Below are positions 15,357-22,926 of a stretch of 29,630 nt of DNA, in pieces. How positions within the stretch are numbered: the first letter of the stretch is position 1; the number at the start of each line of letters is the position of its first letter. The stretch comes from JAXGTD01 sp040775095. Its GTDB lineage: Bacteria; Pseudomonadota; Gammaproteobacteria; Chromatiales; Chromatiaceae. Both the position numbers and the translations under genes were made by a program. The DNA is taken from positions 1-29,630 of the forward strand of contig JAXGTD010000040.1 of the NCBI GenBank assembly GCA_040775095.1. The letters are read 5' to 3'. The notes under the pieces were generated by a model that did not search any database, was not told the origin of the DNA, and saw only the letters and a list, made by a program, of their open reading frames with translations.

Positions 15357-17330
15357 GTGGCCAAGGTTTTCATGTTGTTGGGGCTGGGTGTGCTGTTGGT
15401 GTTGTCGGCGATCGGTTTGCGCCACGTGGTAAAGGATGTGCCTTTTACCCTGGATGCCGCGGAGATCCAGCACGAGGGGGGGCTGCTGTATCGGGCGCCC
15501 ATGAAACGGCGGCTTTCCTGGCCGTGGCAGCCCATCAGCGACCATCAGTACAGTCCCCGGCGCTCGCGCCTGATCCTGCTGGAGGACGACCGACTGATTG
15601 GACATGCCCACTCGGACATAGACCAGATCAAGACCCTCGGCGCAGGGCGCTACGCGCACTGGGTGAACGCGCTGTTTTTCAGCTCCTCGGATCGGACCGA
15701 CCCCCGTGCCAACAAACGCCGCTATCACGGCACGCTGTCGGCTGGCGTTGCCCCGCGGCTGGTGCAGCAACTCAACGAGATTGGCAGCGCGATGATCCTT
15801 TCCGCGCTGGGTGCGCTGCTCTGGCTGCGACGTCGGCGGCTATCGCAGCTGCTGCGCGCGCTGCTATCGCGATGGCGGGGCCGCCTGCCCGATTATCTGC
15901 TGGCGCTCGCCGGGCCGGCCCTCGTGTCGCTGTGGGAGCTGGTGTCGTTGCCGCTGATGTGGAATGGCTCGGACAGCTCGATCTGGCTGCTCTGGCAATG
16001 GCATTGGATCCCCCATCACCCACCGATTTACCCCGCGTTCATGGCACTCGCGAACGCCCTGTTCGATACCCCGGAATCGGTCGTGCGCTTCGTGGCCACG
16101 GCCCAGCATGCCGCGACCGTGCTCGCGATCGCTTATCTGGCCACCGCCTTTCGTCGCCGTTGGCAGATCCTGTGGATGTCGTTGGTCGGCACATTTGCCG
16201 TCGCCGGCGGGGTGTATGCGCAAGGCCTCTTCACCGAGGGTCTGGCCAGCGCGTTCTTCCTGTTCTTTCTGGGTGCCGTGCTGCGGCTGTACCGCGACGG
16301 GACGACCCGGCCCGTACTGGCCGCCTTGGGGCTGGGACTGCTCGCGGCATCGTTGACGCGGCACGCCTACATCTTCTTCGCGCTCGTGCCGGTGGCGTAT
16401 CTGGTGATCGTCCAGCTGTTCACGCGTGCGCTGCCGGTGCGGGAGCGCCTGCGCACGCTCTCGGTCGTGTTCGCGCTCGTCGGCGGGGTCGCGCTGGCAA
16501 ACAGCCTGGTGGTGCAATACGCCTGCCTGATGCTCGACAGTCAATGTACGTCGATCATCGGGCGCGCGGGCGTCTACCGGATGCAGGATGCCTATGTCCT
16601 GGTGCCGGGAGACGAGCGCGAGGGGTGGCTGGCCAGGCTGGTGGAGCGGGCCCCGGACCGCTTCGTTGCCGAGGCGATCCCGTTGATGGTGACCGCGCCC
16701 AATCCCTGGACCGGACCGCGCGACGCGATCGCCCTGGATAGCGCGTTGTCCGGACAGGGCGAGGATCGACTCATGAACGCGGGCTTCATGCGCTTTCTCA
16801 CCTGGCCGGACCGCTATGTGCTGCGGCAATGGTGGCGACAACTGGGGCAGGCCCTGTTGGGTCCTGGCGGTCAGGGTTATTGCGCCGGTCATCCGAGTTG
16901 CGTGTTGCAGGGCTCGGCGCGCTCGGTGGAAGAGGAGTTTCCGGCCGATCCCCGCAGCGTCGCGGCCGTCGTCGGGACCGGGGCCGAGGAGCCGGGCACG
17001 GGGGCGCGCTACCGGGAGCTGGAGCGACAGGACCTGGTACGGGTACTGGACAGGCTGCTGCCACTGGCGCCCGAGCCGCGCGCGGCCTTTCTGGCGCTGT
17101 CGCTGCTGCTGGGGCTTGCCGCGATGCTTCGCCAACGCAATCTCGACTTCGCGGCCGTGGTGCTCGCGCTCTGGTCGGGTGCGCTGGCCTATGCCCTTGC
17201 GCTGACACTGGTCACCGTCGTCCTGCCCCGTTACGTGCTGCCAATCGATAACGTCCTCTGGCTCGCGAACGGTCTGGCCATCATCGGTCTGCTCGCGCGC
17301 CGCGACCCACGCGGCGTTGCCGCGCGCTGA
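15357..17330 (+). CDS. Polytopic membrane protein, GT-C glycosyltransferase-like, with periplasmic shared module
   Basis: The 657-residue protein has one N-terminal membrane segment (5-22), a loop of about 120 residues, and then about ten further hydrophobic segments to the C-terminus. WNGSDSSIWLLWQW (201-214), HHPPIYPAF (219-227), TEGL (292-295) and the late RYVLP motif resemble lipid-phosphosugar-dependent GT-C enzymes, although no catalytic residue can be proven. The loop after segment 1 carries the module shared with the methyltransferase at 10681. The basic cluster RRRRLSQ after segment 2 places this loop outside the cytoplasm. The start may be GTG 15357 or ATG 15372, the latter having AAGG five bases upstream. 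The amidotransferase gene begins five bases after the stop. Probable role is transfer of a sugar to the glycan in the periplasm. Confidence 0.75.
   Translation: MAKVFMLLGLGVLLVLSAIGLRHVVKDVPFTLDAAEIQHEGGLLYRAPMKRRLSWPWQPISDHQYSPRRSRLILLEDDRLIGHAHSDIDQIKTLGAGRYAHWVNALFFSSSDRTDPRANKRRYHGTLSAGVAPRLVQQLNEIGSAMILSALGALLWLRRRRLSQLLRALLSRWRGRLPDYLLALAGPALVSLWELVSLPLMWNGSDSSIWLLWQWHWIPHHPPIYPAFMALANALFDTPESVVRFVATAQHAATVLAIAYLATAFRRRWQILWMSLVGTFAVAGGVYAQGLFTEGLASAFFLFFLGAVLRLYRDGTTRPVLAALGLGLLAASLTRHAYIFFALVPVAYLVIVQLFTRALPVRERLRTLSVVFALVGGVALANSLVVQYACLMLDSQCTSIIGRAGVYRMQDAYVLVPGDEREGWLARLVERAPDRFVAEAIPLMVTAPNPWTGPRDAIALDSALSGQGEDRLMNAGFMRFLTWPDRYVLRQWWRQLGQALLGPGGQGYCAGHPSCVLQGSARSVEEEFPADPRSVAAVVGTGAEEPGTGARYRELERQDLVRVLDRLLPLAPEPRAAFLALSLLLGLAAMLRQRNLDFAAVVLALWSGALAYALALTLVTVVLPRYVLPIDNVLWLANGLAIIGLLARRDPRGVAAR
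15477..15731 (+). other. Shared module, copy B (loop of GT-C-like protein)
   Basis: This region encodes residues 41-125. Landmarks in order are GGLLYRA, PRRSRLILLEDDRLIG, AH, GAGRYAHW, LFFSSSDRTDP and NKRRY, matching the C-terminus of the methyltransferase (10684-10941). By my hand alignment about 27 of 60 core positions are identical. The surroundings predict a periplasmic location. Confidence 0.75.
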
Positions 17331-17335
17331 CGCCC

Positions 17336-19228
17336 ATGTGCGGGATCGCTGGACTCTTATCCTGGACCACACCGCCCGACGCCTCGGTGGTCGCGGCGAT
17401 GACGGCGCGCCTGGCGCATCGCGGGCCCGACGCCGAGGGGGTCGTCGCGCTGGGTCCGCTGGTGCTCGGACATCGGCGCTTGTCGGTCATCGATACGACC
17501 GTGGCGAACAACCAGCCCCTGTTCGATCACTCCGGTCGGCTCGCGATCGCCTTCAATGGTGAGATCTACAATTACCGCGAGGTTCGCCGACAACTGGAGC
17601 GATCGGGGGCGCGCTTTCGCACCCAGGGGGACACCGAGGTCATTCTCGAGGCCTACCGCGCCTGGGGCGAGGACTGCCTGGCACGGCTGAACGGCATGTT
17701 CGCGTTCGCGCTCTGGGACGCCCCGCGCCGGCGGCTGTTCCTGGCGCGCGACCGGGTGGGCGAAAAGCCACTGTTCTACGTCCGGCTGGCCGGCGGCGGC
17801 CTGGCCTTCGCCTCTGAGCCCCGGGCACTGCGCGCCTGTCCGGGGGTCAGTGCGGAGGTCGACCCGATCGGTCTGGCCCATTACCTGACCCTCAACTACA
17901 CCCTGGGCGAGCACACGCTGATCCAGGGGATGCGGCGTCTGTCGCCAGGGCATTTCCTGCTCATCGAGGAGGGACGGGCGCAGATCGAGAAGAGCTACTG
18001 GCACCTTGCGGCCAGTTTCCTCGACAAACGGCGGTTCGCGTCGCGGGAGGCCGCCGCGGAGGAGCTGCGGGCGTTGGTGGATGACGCGGTGCGGTTGCGT
18101 CTGGTGGCCGATGTGCCGGTGGGTGCCTTCCTCAGCGGCGGCGTGGATTCCTCGACGGTGGCCGCGGCCATGGTCCACGCGCTGCCCCCCGAGCAGGTGC
18201 ACACCTTCAGTCTGGGCTTCGGCGTGCCGAGCTTCGACGAGGTCGATGGCGCGCGCTCGGTGGCGGCCCATCTCGGACTCGACCACAAAGACCGCATCGT
18301 GGCCGCGGACCTGGAACACACCTGGGCCGGGCTGATCGCCGCCGCGGATGAGCCGCTGGCCGACACCTCGGCGATTCCGACCTATCGGCTCGCCGCTTTC
18401 GCCCGCGAGTTTGTCACGGTTGCGCTTTCCGGAGATGGCGCCGACGAATGCTTTGCCGGTTACGAGACCTATGTCGCGGATCGCCTGCATCGCGCCTTGT
18501 CGTGGATACCCGCGCCGCTCGCTCGCGGGCTCCACGGCGCGGTGGACAGGTTGCTTCCGGTGCGCTTCTCGAAGGTGAGCCTGGACTACAAGCTGCGCCA
18601 TTTTCTCGCGGGGCTGGACCTGTCGTTCCCGCGTGCCCACGCATCCTGGCGCAATATCTTCTCGGCCGCGGACCGGCGCGAGATCATGCAGCCGCACTGG
18701 CGCGAGCTCGCCCAATCCCCGCGGGCCGACCCATACTCTCAGTTCGAGTCCCACTATGCGGCGGTCGCGGGCTGTCACGATCTGGACCGGGCGAGCTACG
18801 TGGACATCAAGACCTGGCTCGCCGACGATATCCTGGTCAAGGTGGACCGCGCGACCATGGCGCATTCGTTGGAAGCGCGCGCGCCGCTGCTGGATCATCG
18901 GCTGGTAGAATTCGCCGCCGGCCTGCCGCCGCGCTGGAAGCTCAATGGGTTTCGCAAGAAGCATCTGCTCAAGCACAGCCAGCGCCAGCGGCTGCCGCAC
19001 CGGGTGCTGCATGGCAAGAAGCGGGGCTTCAACGCGCCGATCACCCAGTGGCTGTCCGGGCCGCTGCGGGGCTTCGCGAGCGATGCGCTCGCCTCCGCCC
19101 GGCTGCGTGACTATGTTCGCCCCGAGATCGTCGCCCGCCTGTGGCAGGAACAGGACGCGGCTAAACGCGACAATGGACTGAAACTCTTTGGACTCGTCTG
19201 TCTTTCACTATGGCTGAATCAACTTTAA
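17336..19228 (+). CDS. AsnB-type glutamine-dependent amidotransferase, copy 3
   Basis: The 630-residue enzyme starts MCGIAGLL with catalytic Cys2. Glutaminase motifs are HRGPDAEGV (28-36), GHRRLSVID (45-53), FNGEIYNY (73-80) and GDTEV (98-102). The synthetase domain has SGGVDS (267-272) and LSGDGADECFAGYETY, with the late DDILVKVDRATMAHSLEARAPLLDH stretch usual for the family. The start is fixed by the required Met-Cys and lies five bases after the GT-C-like gene. The end overlaps the following methyltransferase by 19 bases. As for the other two copies, amidation of a uronic acid or another glycan carboxyl is inferred from context, while true asparagine synthesis is the alternative. Its GADECF differs from GGDELF in copies 1 and 2. 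Confidence 0.93.
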   Translation: MCGIAGLLSWTTPPDASVVAAMTARLAHRGPDAEGVVALGPLVLGHRRLSVIDTTVANNQPLFDHSGRLAIAFNGEIYNYREVRRQLERSGARFRTQGDTEVILEAYRAWGEDCLARLNGMFAFALWDAPRRRLFLARDRVGEKPLFYVRLAGGGLAFASEPRALRACPGVSAEVDPIGLAHYLTLNYTLGEHTLIQGMRRLSPGHFLLIEEGRAQIEKSYWHLAASFLDKRRFASREAAAEELRALVDDAVRLRLVADVPVGAFLSGGVDSSTVAAAMVHALPPEQVHTFSLGFGVPSFDEVDGARSVAAHLGLDHKDRIVAADLEHTWAGLIAAADEPLADTSAIPTYRLAAFAREFVTVALSGDGADECFAGYETYVADRLHRALSWIPAPLARGLHGAVDRLLPVRFSKVSLDYKLRHFLAGLDLSFPRAHASWRNIFSAADRREIMQPHWRELAQSPRADPYSQFESHYAAVAGCHDLDRASYVDIKTWLADDILVKVDRATMAHSLEARAPLLDHRLVEFAAGLPPRWKLNGFRKKHLLKHSQRQRLPHRVLHGKKRGFNAPITQWLSGPLRGFASDALASARLRDYVRPEIVARLWQEQDAAKRDNGLKLFGLVCLSLWLNQL

Positions 19229-19926
19229 GAACCGGTGCGGATACCTATTCGTCCGCGATCGAGAGCGCGGACAACTATACCCGCTGGGTGCTCGAGGGCT
19301 TTCGCCCCTATTTTGGCCGACGCTTCCTCGAGGTGGGCCTGGGCCACGGCGGCTATCGGCGCTTCCTACCCGCCCAGAGCGATTACCTGGGCCTCGACAT
19401 CGATCCGGACTGCGTCGCCCAGGCCGCGCGGCGCCATCCGGGGGATCGCTTCCTGGTCGCTGACGTCACCGATCCGCTGCTGCCAGGGCGCCTGGCCGGG
19501 GAGGCACCCGACACGATCCTGTGCGTCAACGTCCTGGAGCACATCGAAGAGGACGCGAGCGCGGTCGCCAACCTGCTGCGTCTACTCAGCCCTGGTGGCC
19601 ATCTGCTGATCTTCGTGCCGGCCTTTCCCGCCCTCTACTCGGATCTCGATCGCATGGCCGGGCATGTGCGGCGTTATACGCGATCGGACATCCCGCGTCT
19701 GGCCGTCGGGGATGCGCAGGTCCTGCGCTGGGGCTACTTCAACACCGTTGGCGGCGTCGGATGGCTCGCCAACAAGGCGCTGCGGCACACGAGCCTCAAC
19801 TCAGCCGCGGTGAATTCCCAGATCCGATTGTTCGATCGCTTCGTCGTCCCGCTCGCCAGGGCTGTGGATCTGGTGGGGCATCGCATCTTCGGGCAGTCGA
19901 TGACCTGCGTGTTGCGTAAACCATGA
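19210..19926 (+). CDS. Class I SAM-dependent methyltransferase
   Basis: The 238-residue protein has a SAM motif I with an unusual middle (RFLEVGLGHGGYRRF, 38-52), a ribose-binding acidic strand (YLGLDIDPDCV), and ILCVNVLEHIEEDASAVANLLRLLSPGGHLLIFVP, which fits motifs IV to VI. ALYSDLDRMAGHVRRYTRSDI is a pattern I associate with methyltransferases that accompany DPM-like glycosyltransferases. The ATG at 19210 is inside the end of the amidotransferase gene, and the stop overlaps the next start as ATGA. It may methylate a sugar before or after lipid attachment. Specificity cannot be read from the sequence. Confidence 0.88.
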   Translation: MAESTLRTGADTYSSAIESADNYTRWVLEGFRPYFGRRFLEVGLGHGGYRRFLPAQSDYLGLDIDPDCVAQAARRHPGDRFLVADVTDPLLPGRLAGEAPDTILCVNVLEHIEEDASAVANLLRLLSPGGHLLIFVPAFPALYSDLDRMAGHVRRYTRSDIPRLAVGDAQVLRWGYFNTVGGVGWLANKALRHTSLNSAAVNSQIRLFDRFVVPLARAVDLVGHRIFGQSMTCVLRKP

Positions 19927-20795
19927 TCTCCATTGTCATTCCCGCTTACAACGAGGCCGGTGCCATCGTGGGTACGATCGAGTCCCTGCGCGAGGCCCTT
20001 GCCGGAACCCCCGAATCCGATGCCGAGATCCTGGTGGTCGATGACGGATCCTCCGATGAGACCGGTCGACTGGCCGCGCAGGCCGGCGCGACCCTGGTCC
20101 GGCATCCGCACAATACGGGTTATGGCCGCGCGCTGAAGTCGGGCATCCTGTCCGCGAGGCACGATACCATCGCGATCATCGATGCCGACCTCACCTACCC
20201 GCCCGAGGCGATCCCGATGCTGGCGGCGGAATATCGCAAGGGTTTCGACCTGGTCGTTGGTGCGCGTACCGGTCATCACTACGAGGGCAGCGTGTTCAAG
20301 GGACCACTGCGGCGCGTGCTGCAGTTCCTGGTGGAGTTCTCCGCCGGCCGCCGTGTCCCCGACGCCAATTCGGGCCTGCGCGTGTTCAGCCGCCATACGA
20401 TGCGGGCCTATCTGCCGCATCTGTGCGACACCTTCAGCTTCACGACGTCGCAGACCCTGGCCTACATGCTGACGGGCCGTTTCGTGACCTACCGCCCCAT
20501 TGCCTATCATGAACGGGTCGGTGCGACGAAGGTGAGGCTCTTTGCCGACTCGTTGCGCACGCTGCAGTACATCCTGCAGTCGGTGATCTACTACAACCCG
20601 TTGAAGGTCTTTCTGCTGCTGACGCTGATCACGCTGGTCCTGTCGTTGGCCGGATTCGTGGCCGCCGCGCTCACCGGGCTGAACGCGCCCTACTTCCTGG
20701 GGGTCGGCGGGCTCTTGATGACCATCGTCGTGTTCGCGCTGGGGCTCATGGCCGATCTGTTGCGGCAGATCCTGGTCAGGACCGGTACGGAGTGA
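19923..20795 (+). CDS. GT2 family glycosyltransferase, dolichol-phosphate-mannose-synthase-like, with two C-terminal membrane segments
   Basis: The 290-residue protein opens with the GT2 pattern SIVIPAYNEAGAIVGTIESL (3-22). It has VVDDGSSDETG (38-48), the metal-binding DAD (87-89, in IIDADLTYPPEAI) and DANSGLRVFSRHTM. Two hydrophobic segments follow at the C-terminus (FLLLTLITLVLSLAGFVAAAL and FLGVGGLLMTIVVFALGLMA). This architecture matches enzymes that make polyprenyl-phosphate-sugars on the cytoplasmic face of the membrane (DPMS/ArnC/GtrB-like). ATG at 19923 overlaps the upstream stop (ATGA), and its stop overlaps the next start (GTGA). With the flippase-like protein after it and the GT-C-like protein before it, a lipid-phosphosugar branch pathway is the natural reading. 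The sugar is unknown. Confidence 0.9.
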   Translation: MISIVIPAYNEAGAIVGTIESLREALAGTPESDAEILVVDDGSSDETGRLAAQAGATLVRHPHNTGYGRALKSGILSARHDTIAIIDADLTYPPEAIPMLAAEYRKGFDLVVGARTGHHYEGSVFKGPLRRVLQFLVEFSAGRRVPDANSGLRVFSRHTMRAYLPHLCDTFSFTTSQTLAYMLTGRFVTYRPIAYHERVGATKVRLFADSLRTLQYILQSVIYYNPLKVFLLLTLITLVLSLAGFVAAALTGLNAPYFLGVGGLLMTIVVFALGLMADLLRQILVRTGTE

Positions 20796-21838
20796 AGGTC
20801 CCGGGGGACGGGCCTTGCCCAATCCCGGAACAGGAGCCGCCGCGACCGCAGGATGTTGGCGAAGCCGCGGTGGCGCGGGCCATCAGGCGTCTGCCCCCCT
20901 GGCTGCTCCTGCTGAAGACCGCCCTTGTCCTGGGCGGCCTGTCCCTTCTGCTGCGCTGGGTGGTTCAGAGCCTGCCCGATGCCGGGGTCGTTGTCCCGGC
21001 GTGGAGCCTCCTCGGCGCCGTGTTGCTGAACGAGCTCGCGTTGTTCGCGGCCGCCTTGCGGTTGCAGCGGACCTTGGCGGTATTCGGCGTACGACTGCGG
21101 CTCGGGGATGCCTTCCGGATCCACCTGCAGTCGCTGTTTTACTTTTTCTTCGTGCCGATGTCGGTCGGGCTCGAGGTCGCGCGATTCGTGAAGATTCGTG
21201 ACATCCAACCGGCGACCTCGGCCCGCCGGCTGGTGCTCGCGCTGCTGCTGGACCGCGTGCTCGGCCTGGCCGCCGCGCTCGCCGTGGCCGGTGCCTTGCT
21301 TCCGGCGGTGTTCCCCGATCTGTTGCCGCGGTTATGGCACCCGGGTTGGGCAGCGGGAGTGCTGGCGGGCGTGTGTGTGATCGGTGGCGCGCTTTGGCTG
21401 CATCCAGCGACCCGGACGCGGCTGGCGGATGCGACCCTCGCGGTGGTGCAGGCCGGGCGCCATTTTCCCGTTCTGATCCTGTTGTCGCTGGCCGCGCTGT
21501 TGTTGGTCTGCGCCTCGGTCTATCTGATCGCCGTCGGGGTGCGCATCGAAATCGGCCCGGTCGAGCTGACCTTCGCCCTGTCGACATCGCTCCTTGGCAT
21601 GCTCGTGCCGGTGTCCGTGCTCGGCGCGACCCTGGGTGAGGCCGCGGGGGCGGGCGTGTTCACGTTGTTGGGTCTGAGCACGGCCTCTGGGTTATTGTTG
21701 GTCTCGGCCGCCTACGCGGGGCGCTTGTTGGGCGCGCTGCAGGGAGGGCTCATCGAGCTCTGGATTGATCGCGGACGCGCCAGGGCCCCAGCCGACGCCC
21801 ACGGCCGTGGTGCGCGATCCGGCAACAGCTCCACGTAG
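20792..21838 (+). CDS. Flippase-like integral membrane protein (LPG synthase TM / UPF0104 family)
   Basis: The 348-residue membrane protein has about seven or eight hydrophobic segments after a 30-residue proline-rich cytoplasmic N-terminus. The FYFFFVPMSVGLEVARFVKI segment and the RRLVLALLLDRVLGLAAAL segment are hallmarks of the membrane domain found in lysylphosphatidylglycerol synthases and the UPF0104/AglD-like group. The soluble synthase domain of LPG synthases is absent. Many such proteins lie beside DPM-like GT2 genes and are proposed to move lipid-linked sugars across the membrane, but the biochemical role of this group is not settled. GTG at 20792 overlaps the GT2 stop (GTGA), supporting a joint function. 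Confidence 0.83.
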   Translation: MKVPGDGPCPIPEQEPPRPQDVGEAAVARAIRRLPPWLLLLKTALVLGGLSLLLRWVVQSLPDAGVVVPAWSLLGAVLLNELALFAAALRLQRTLAVFGVRLRLGDAFRIHLQSLFYFFFVPMSVGLEVARFVKIRDIQPATSARRLVLALLLDRVLGLAAALAVAGALLPAVFPDLLPRLWHPGWAAGVLAGVCVIGGALWLHPATRTRLADATLAVVQAGRHFPVLILLSLAALLLVCASVYLIAVGVRIEIGPVELTFALSTSLLGMLVPVSVLGATLGEAAGAGVFTLLGLSTASGLLLVSAAYAGRLLGALQGGLIELWIDRGRARAPADAHGRGARSGNSST

Positions 21839-21842
21839 CAGT

Positions 21843-21870
21843 GCCCGTGCGGGGTTGGCGCCCCGCGGGC
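21843..21870 (+). promoter_or_regulatory. Intercistronic stem-loop
   Basis: GCCC-(GT bulge)-GCGGGG, loop TTGGCG, then CCCCGC-GGGC forms a ten-pair GC stem in the 51-base gap before the last methyltransferase gene. No T-run follows, so it is more likely a stability or attenuation element than a full terminator. Confidence 0.4.
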
Positions 21871-21889
21871 CGATATTGACCTTGTCGGG

Positions 21890-22714
21890 ATGATCGAGAT
21901 CATGGGCCAGCAAGAGACCGAGCGGACAATCGCGGATTTCGGCGCGCAATGGACGCGTTTTACAGACAATTCAGGCTATTACGGATCAAGCGAGCTGTTC
22001 GGCGACATCGTCGAGCCACTGCTTGGTGAGGCCGATGTGCGCGGCGCGCGTGTCGCCGACATTGGCAGCGGCAGCGGGCGCATCGTCGAGATGCTGCTGG
22101 CGGCGGGCGCCGCGCACGTGACGGCCATCGAGCCGTCGCGGGCAATCGACGTTCTGCGTCGGCGGTTCCAGGATCGCACCGGGACCGTTACCTGTCATCA
22201 GCTGACCGGTGAGGGCGTCGCCGACCTCGGCCCCTTCGACCTGGTGGTGTCCATCGGCGTTCTGCACCATATCCCGGCGCCCGATCCGGTGGTACGTGCC
22301 GGCTACCGGACGCTGCGTCCTGGCGGGCGATTCTTCGCCTGGCTGTATGCCCGCGAGGGCAATCGGCTGTATCTGGCGCTGGCGCTACCGCTGCGCTTCG
22401 TGACCAGGCGCCTCCCGGATCGGATACTCGATGTCCTCGTCCGGCTCCTCGACTGGCCCCTGGTGGCCTATATCGCGCTCTGCCGCCGCTGGCCGCTGCC
22501 GATGCGCGACTACATGCGCAACGTGATCGGCCGCATGGCTCCGGACAAGCGTCGGCTGATCATCTTCGATCAGCTCAACCCGGGCTACGCGAAGTATTAC
22601 ACCCGTGCCGAGGCGCGGGCGTTGTTCGAACGGGCGGGCTTCTCGGGCGTCGAGCTGCATCGTCGGCATGGCTACAGCTGGAGCGTCGTCGGGACCAAGC
22701 CCCCGAACGGCTGA
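21890..22714 (+). CDS. Class I SAM-dependent methyltransferase
   Basis: The 274-residue protein carries FGAQWTRF near the N-terminus, SAM motif I VADIGSGSGRIVEML (55-69), an acidic strand (VTAIEPSRAIDVL) and FDLVVSIGVLHHIPAPDPVVRAGYRTLRPGG. A basic, aromatic C-terminal part follows (LPMRDYMRNVIGRM, YAKYYTRAEARALFERAGF). The layout is that of a class I methyltransferase acting on a glycan or small molecule. ATG at 21890 has a poor ribosome site; ATG at 21902 is an alternative that removes four residues. It is the last plus-strand gene of the polysaccharide locus. The next gene is convergent, with 212 bases between them and no clear terminator visible. Confidence 0.88.
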   Translation: MIEIMGQQETERTIADFGAQWTRFTDNSGYYGSSELFGDIVEPLLGEADVRGARVADIGSGSGRIVEMLLAAGAAHVTAIEPSRAIDVLRRRFQDRTGTVTCHQLTGEGVADLGPFDLVVSIGVLHHIPAPDPVVRAGYRTLRPGGRFFAWLYAREGNRLYLALALPLRFVTRRLPDRILDVLVRLLDWPLVAYIALCRRWPLPMRDYMRNVIGRMAPDKRRLIIFDQLNPGYAKYYTRAEARALFERAGFSGVELHRRHGYSWSVVGTKPPNG

Positions 22715-22926
22715 GCCGGCTCGCCGCCGCTCCGAAGGGATCGCCCCTGCCCCGGTGCGACGGGGTCGGCGCGGGCGGTCCGGGGGCCGGCGCCGCGAAC
22801 GCGCCACGGGGTGCGGATCGGCCCTGTCCAACGGGGGCGTCCGCTCGCCATCGGAACGCTGCGACGCGCCGGGACATGTCGGACCTTCCTGGGCCCGGAC
22901 GGCATAGGCGATTGATCGGCGTCTGG

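Noticed and set aside
15864..17372. Minus-strand open frame of 502 codons opposite the GT-C-like gene
   Set aside because: Gln/Arg/His-rich shadow; the plus strand has regular membrane segments and the shared module.
22715..22926. Bidirectional terminator between the last methyltransferase and ubiB
   Set aside because: Only short GC-rich pairings (five or fewer convincing pairs) and no T-run on either strand.
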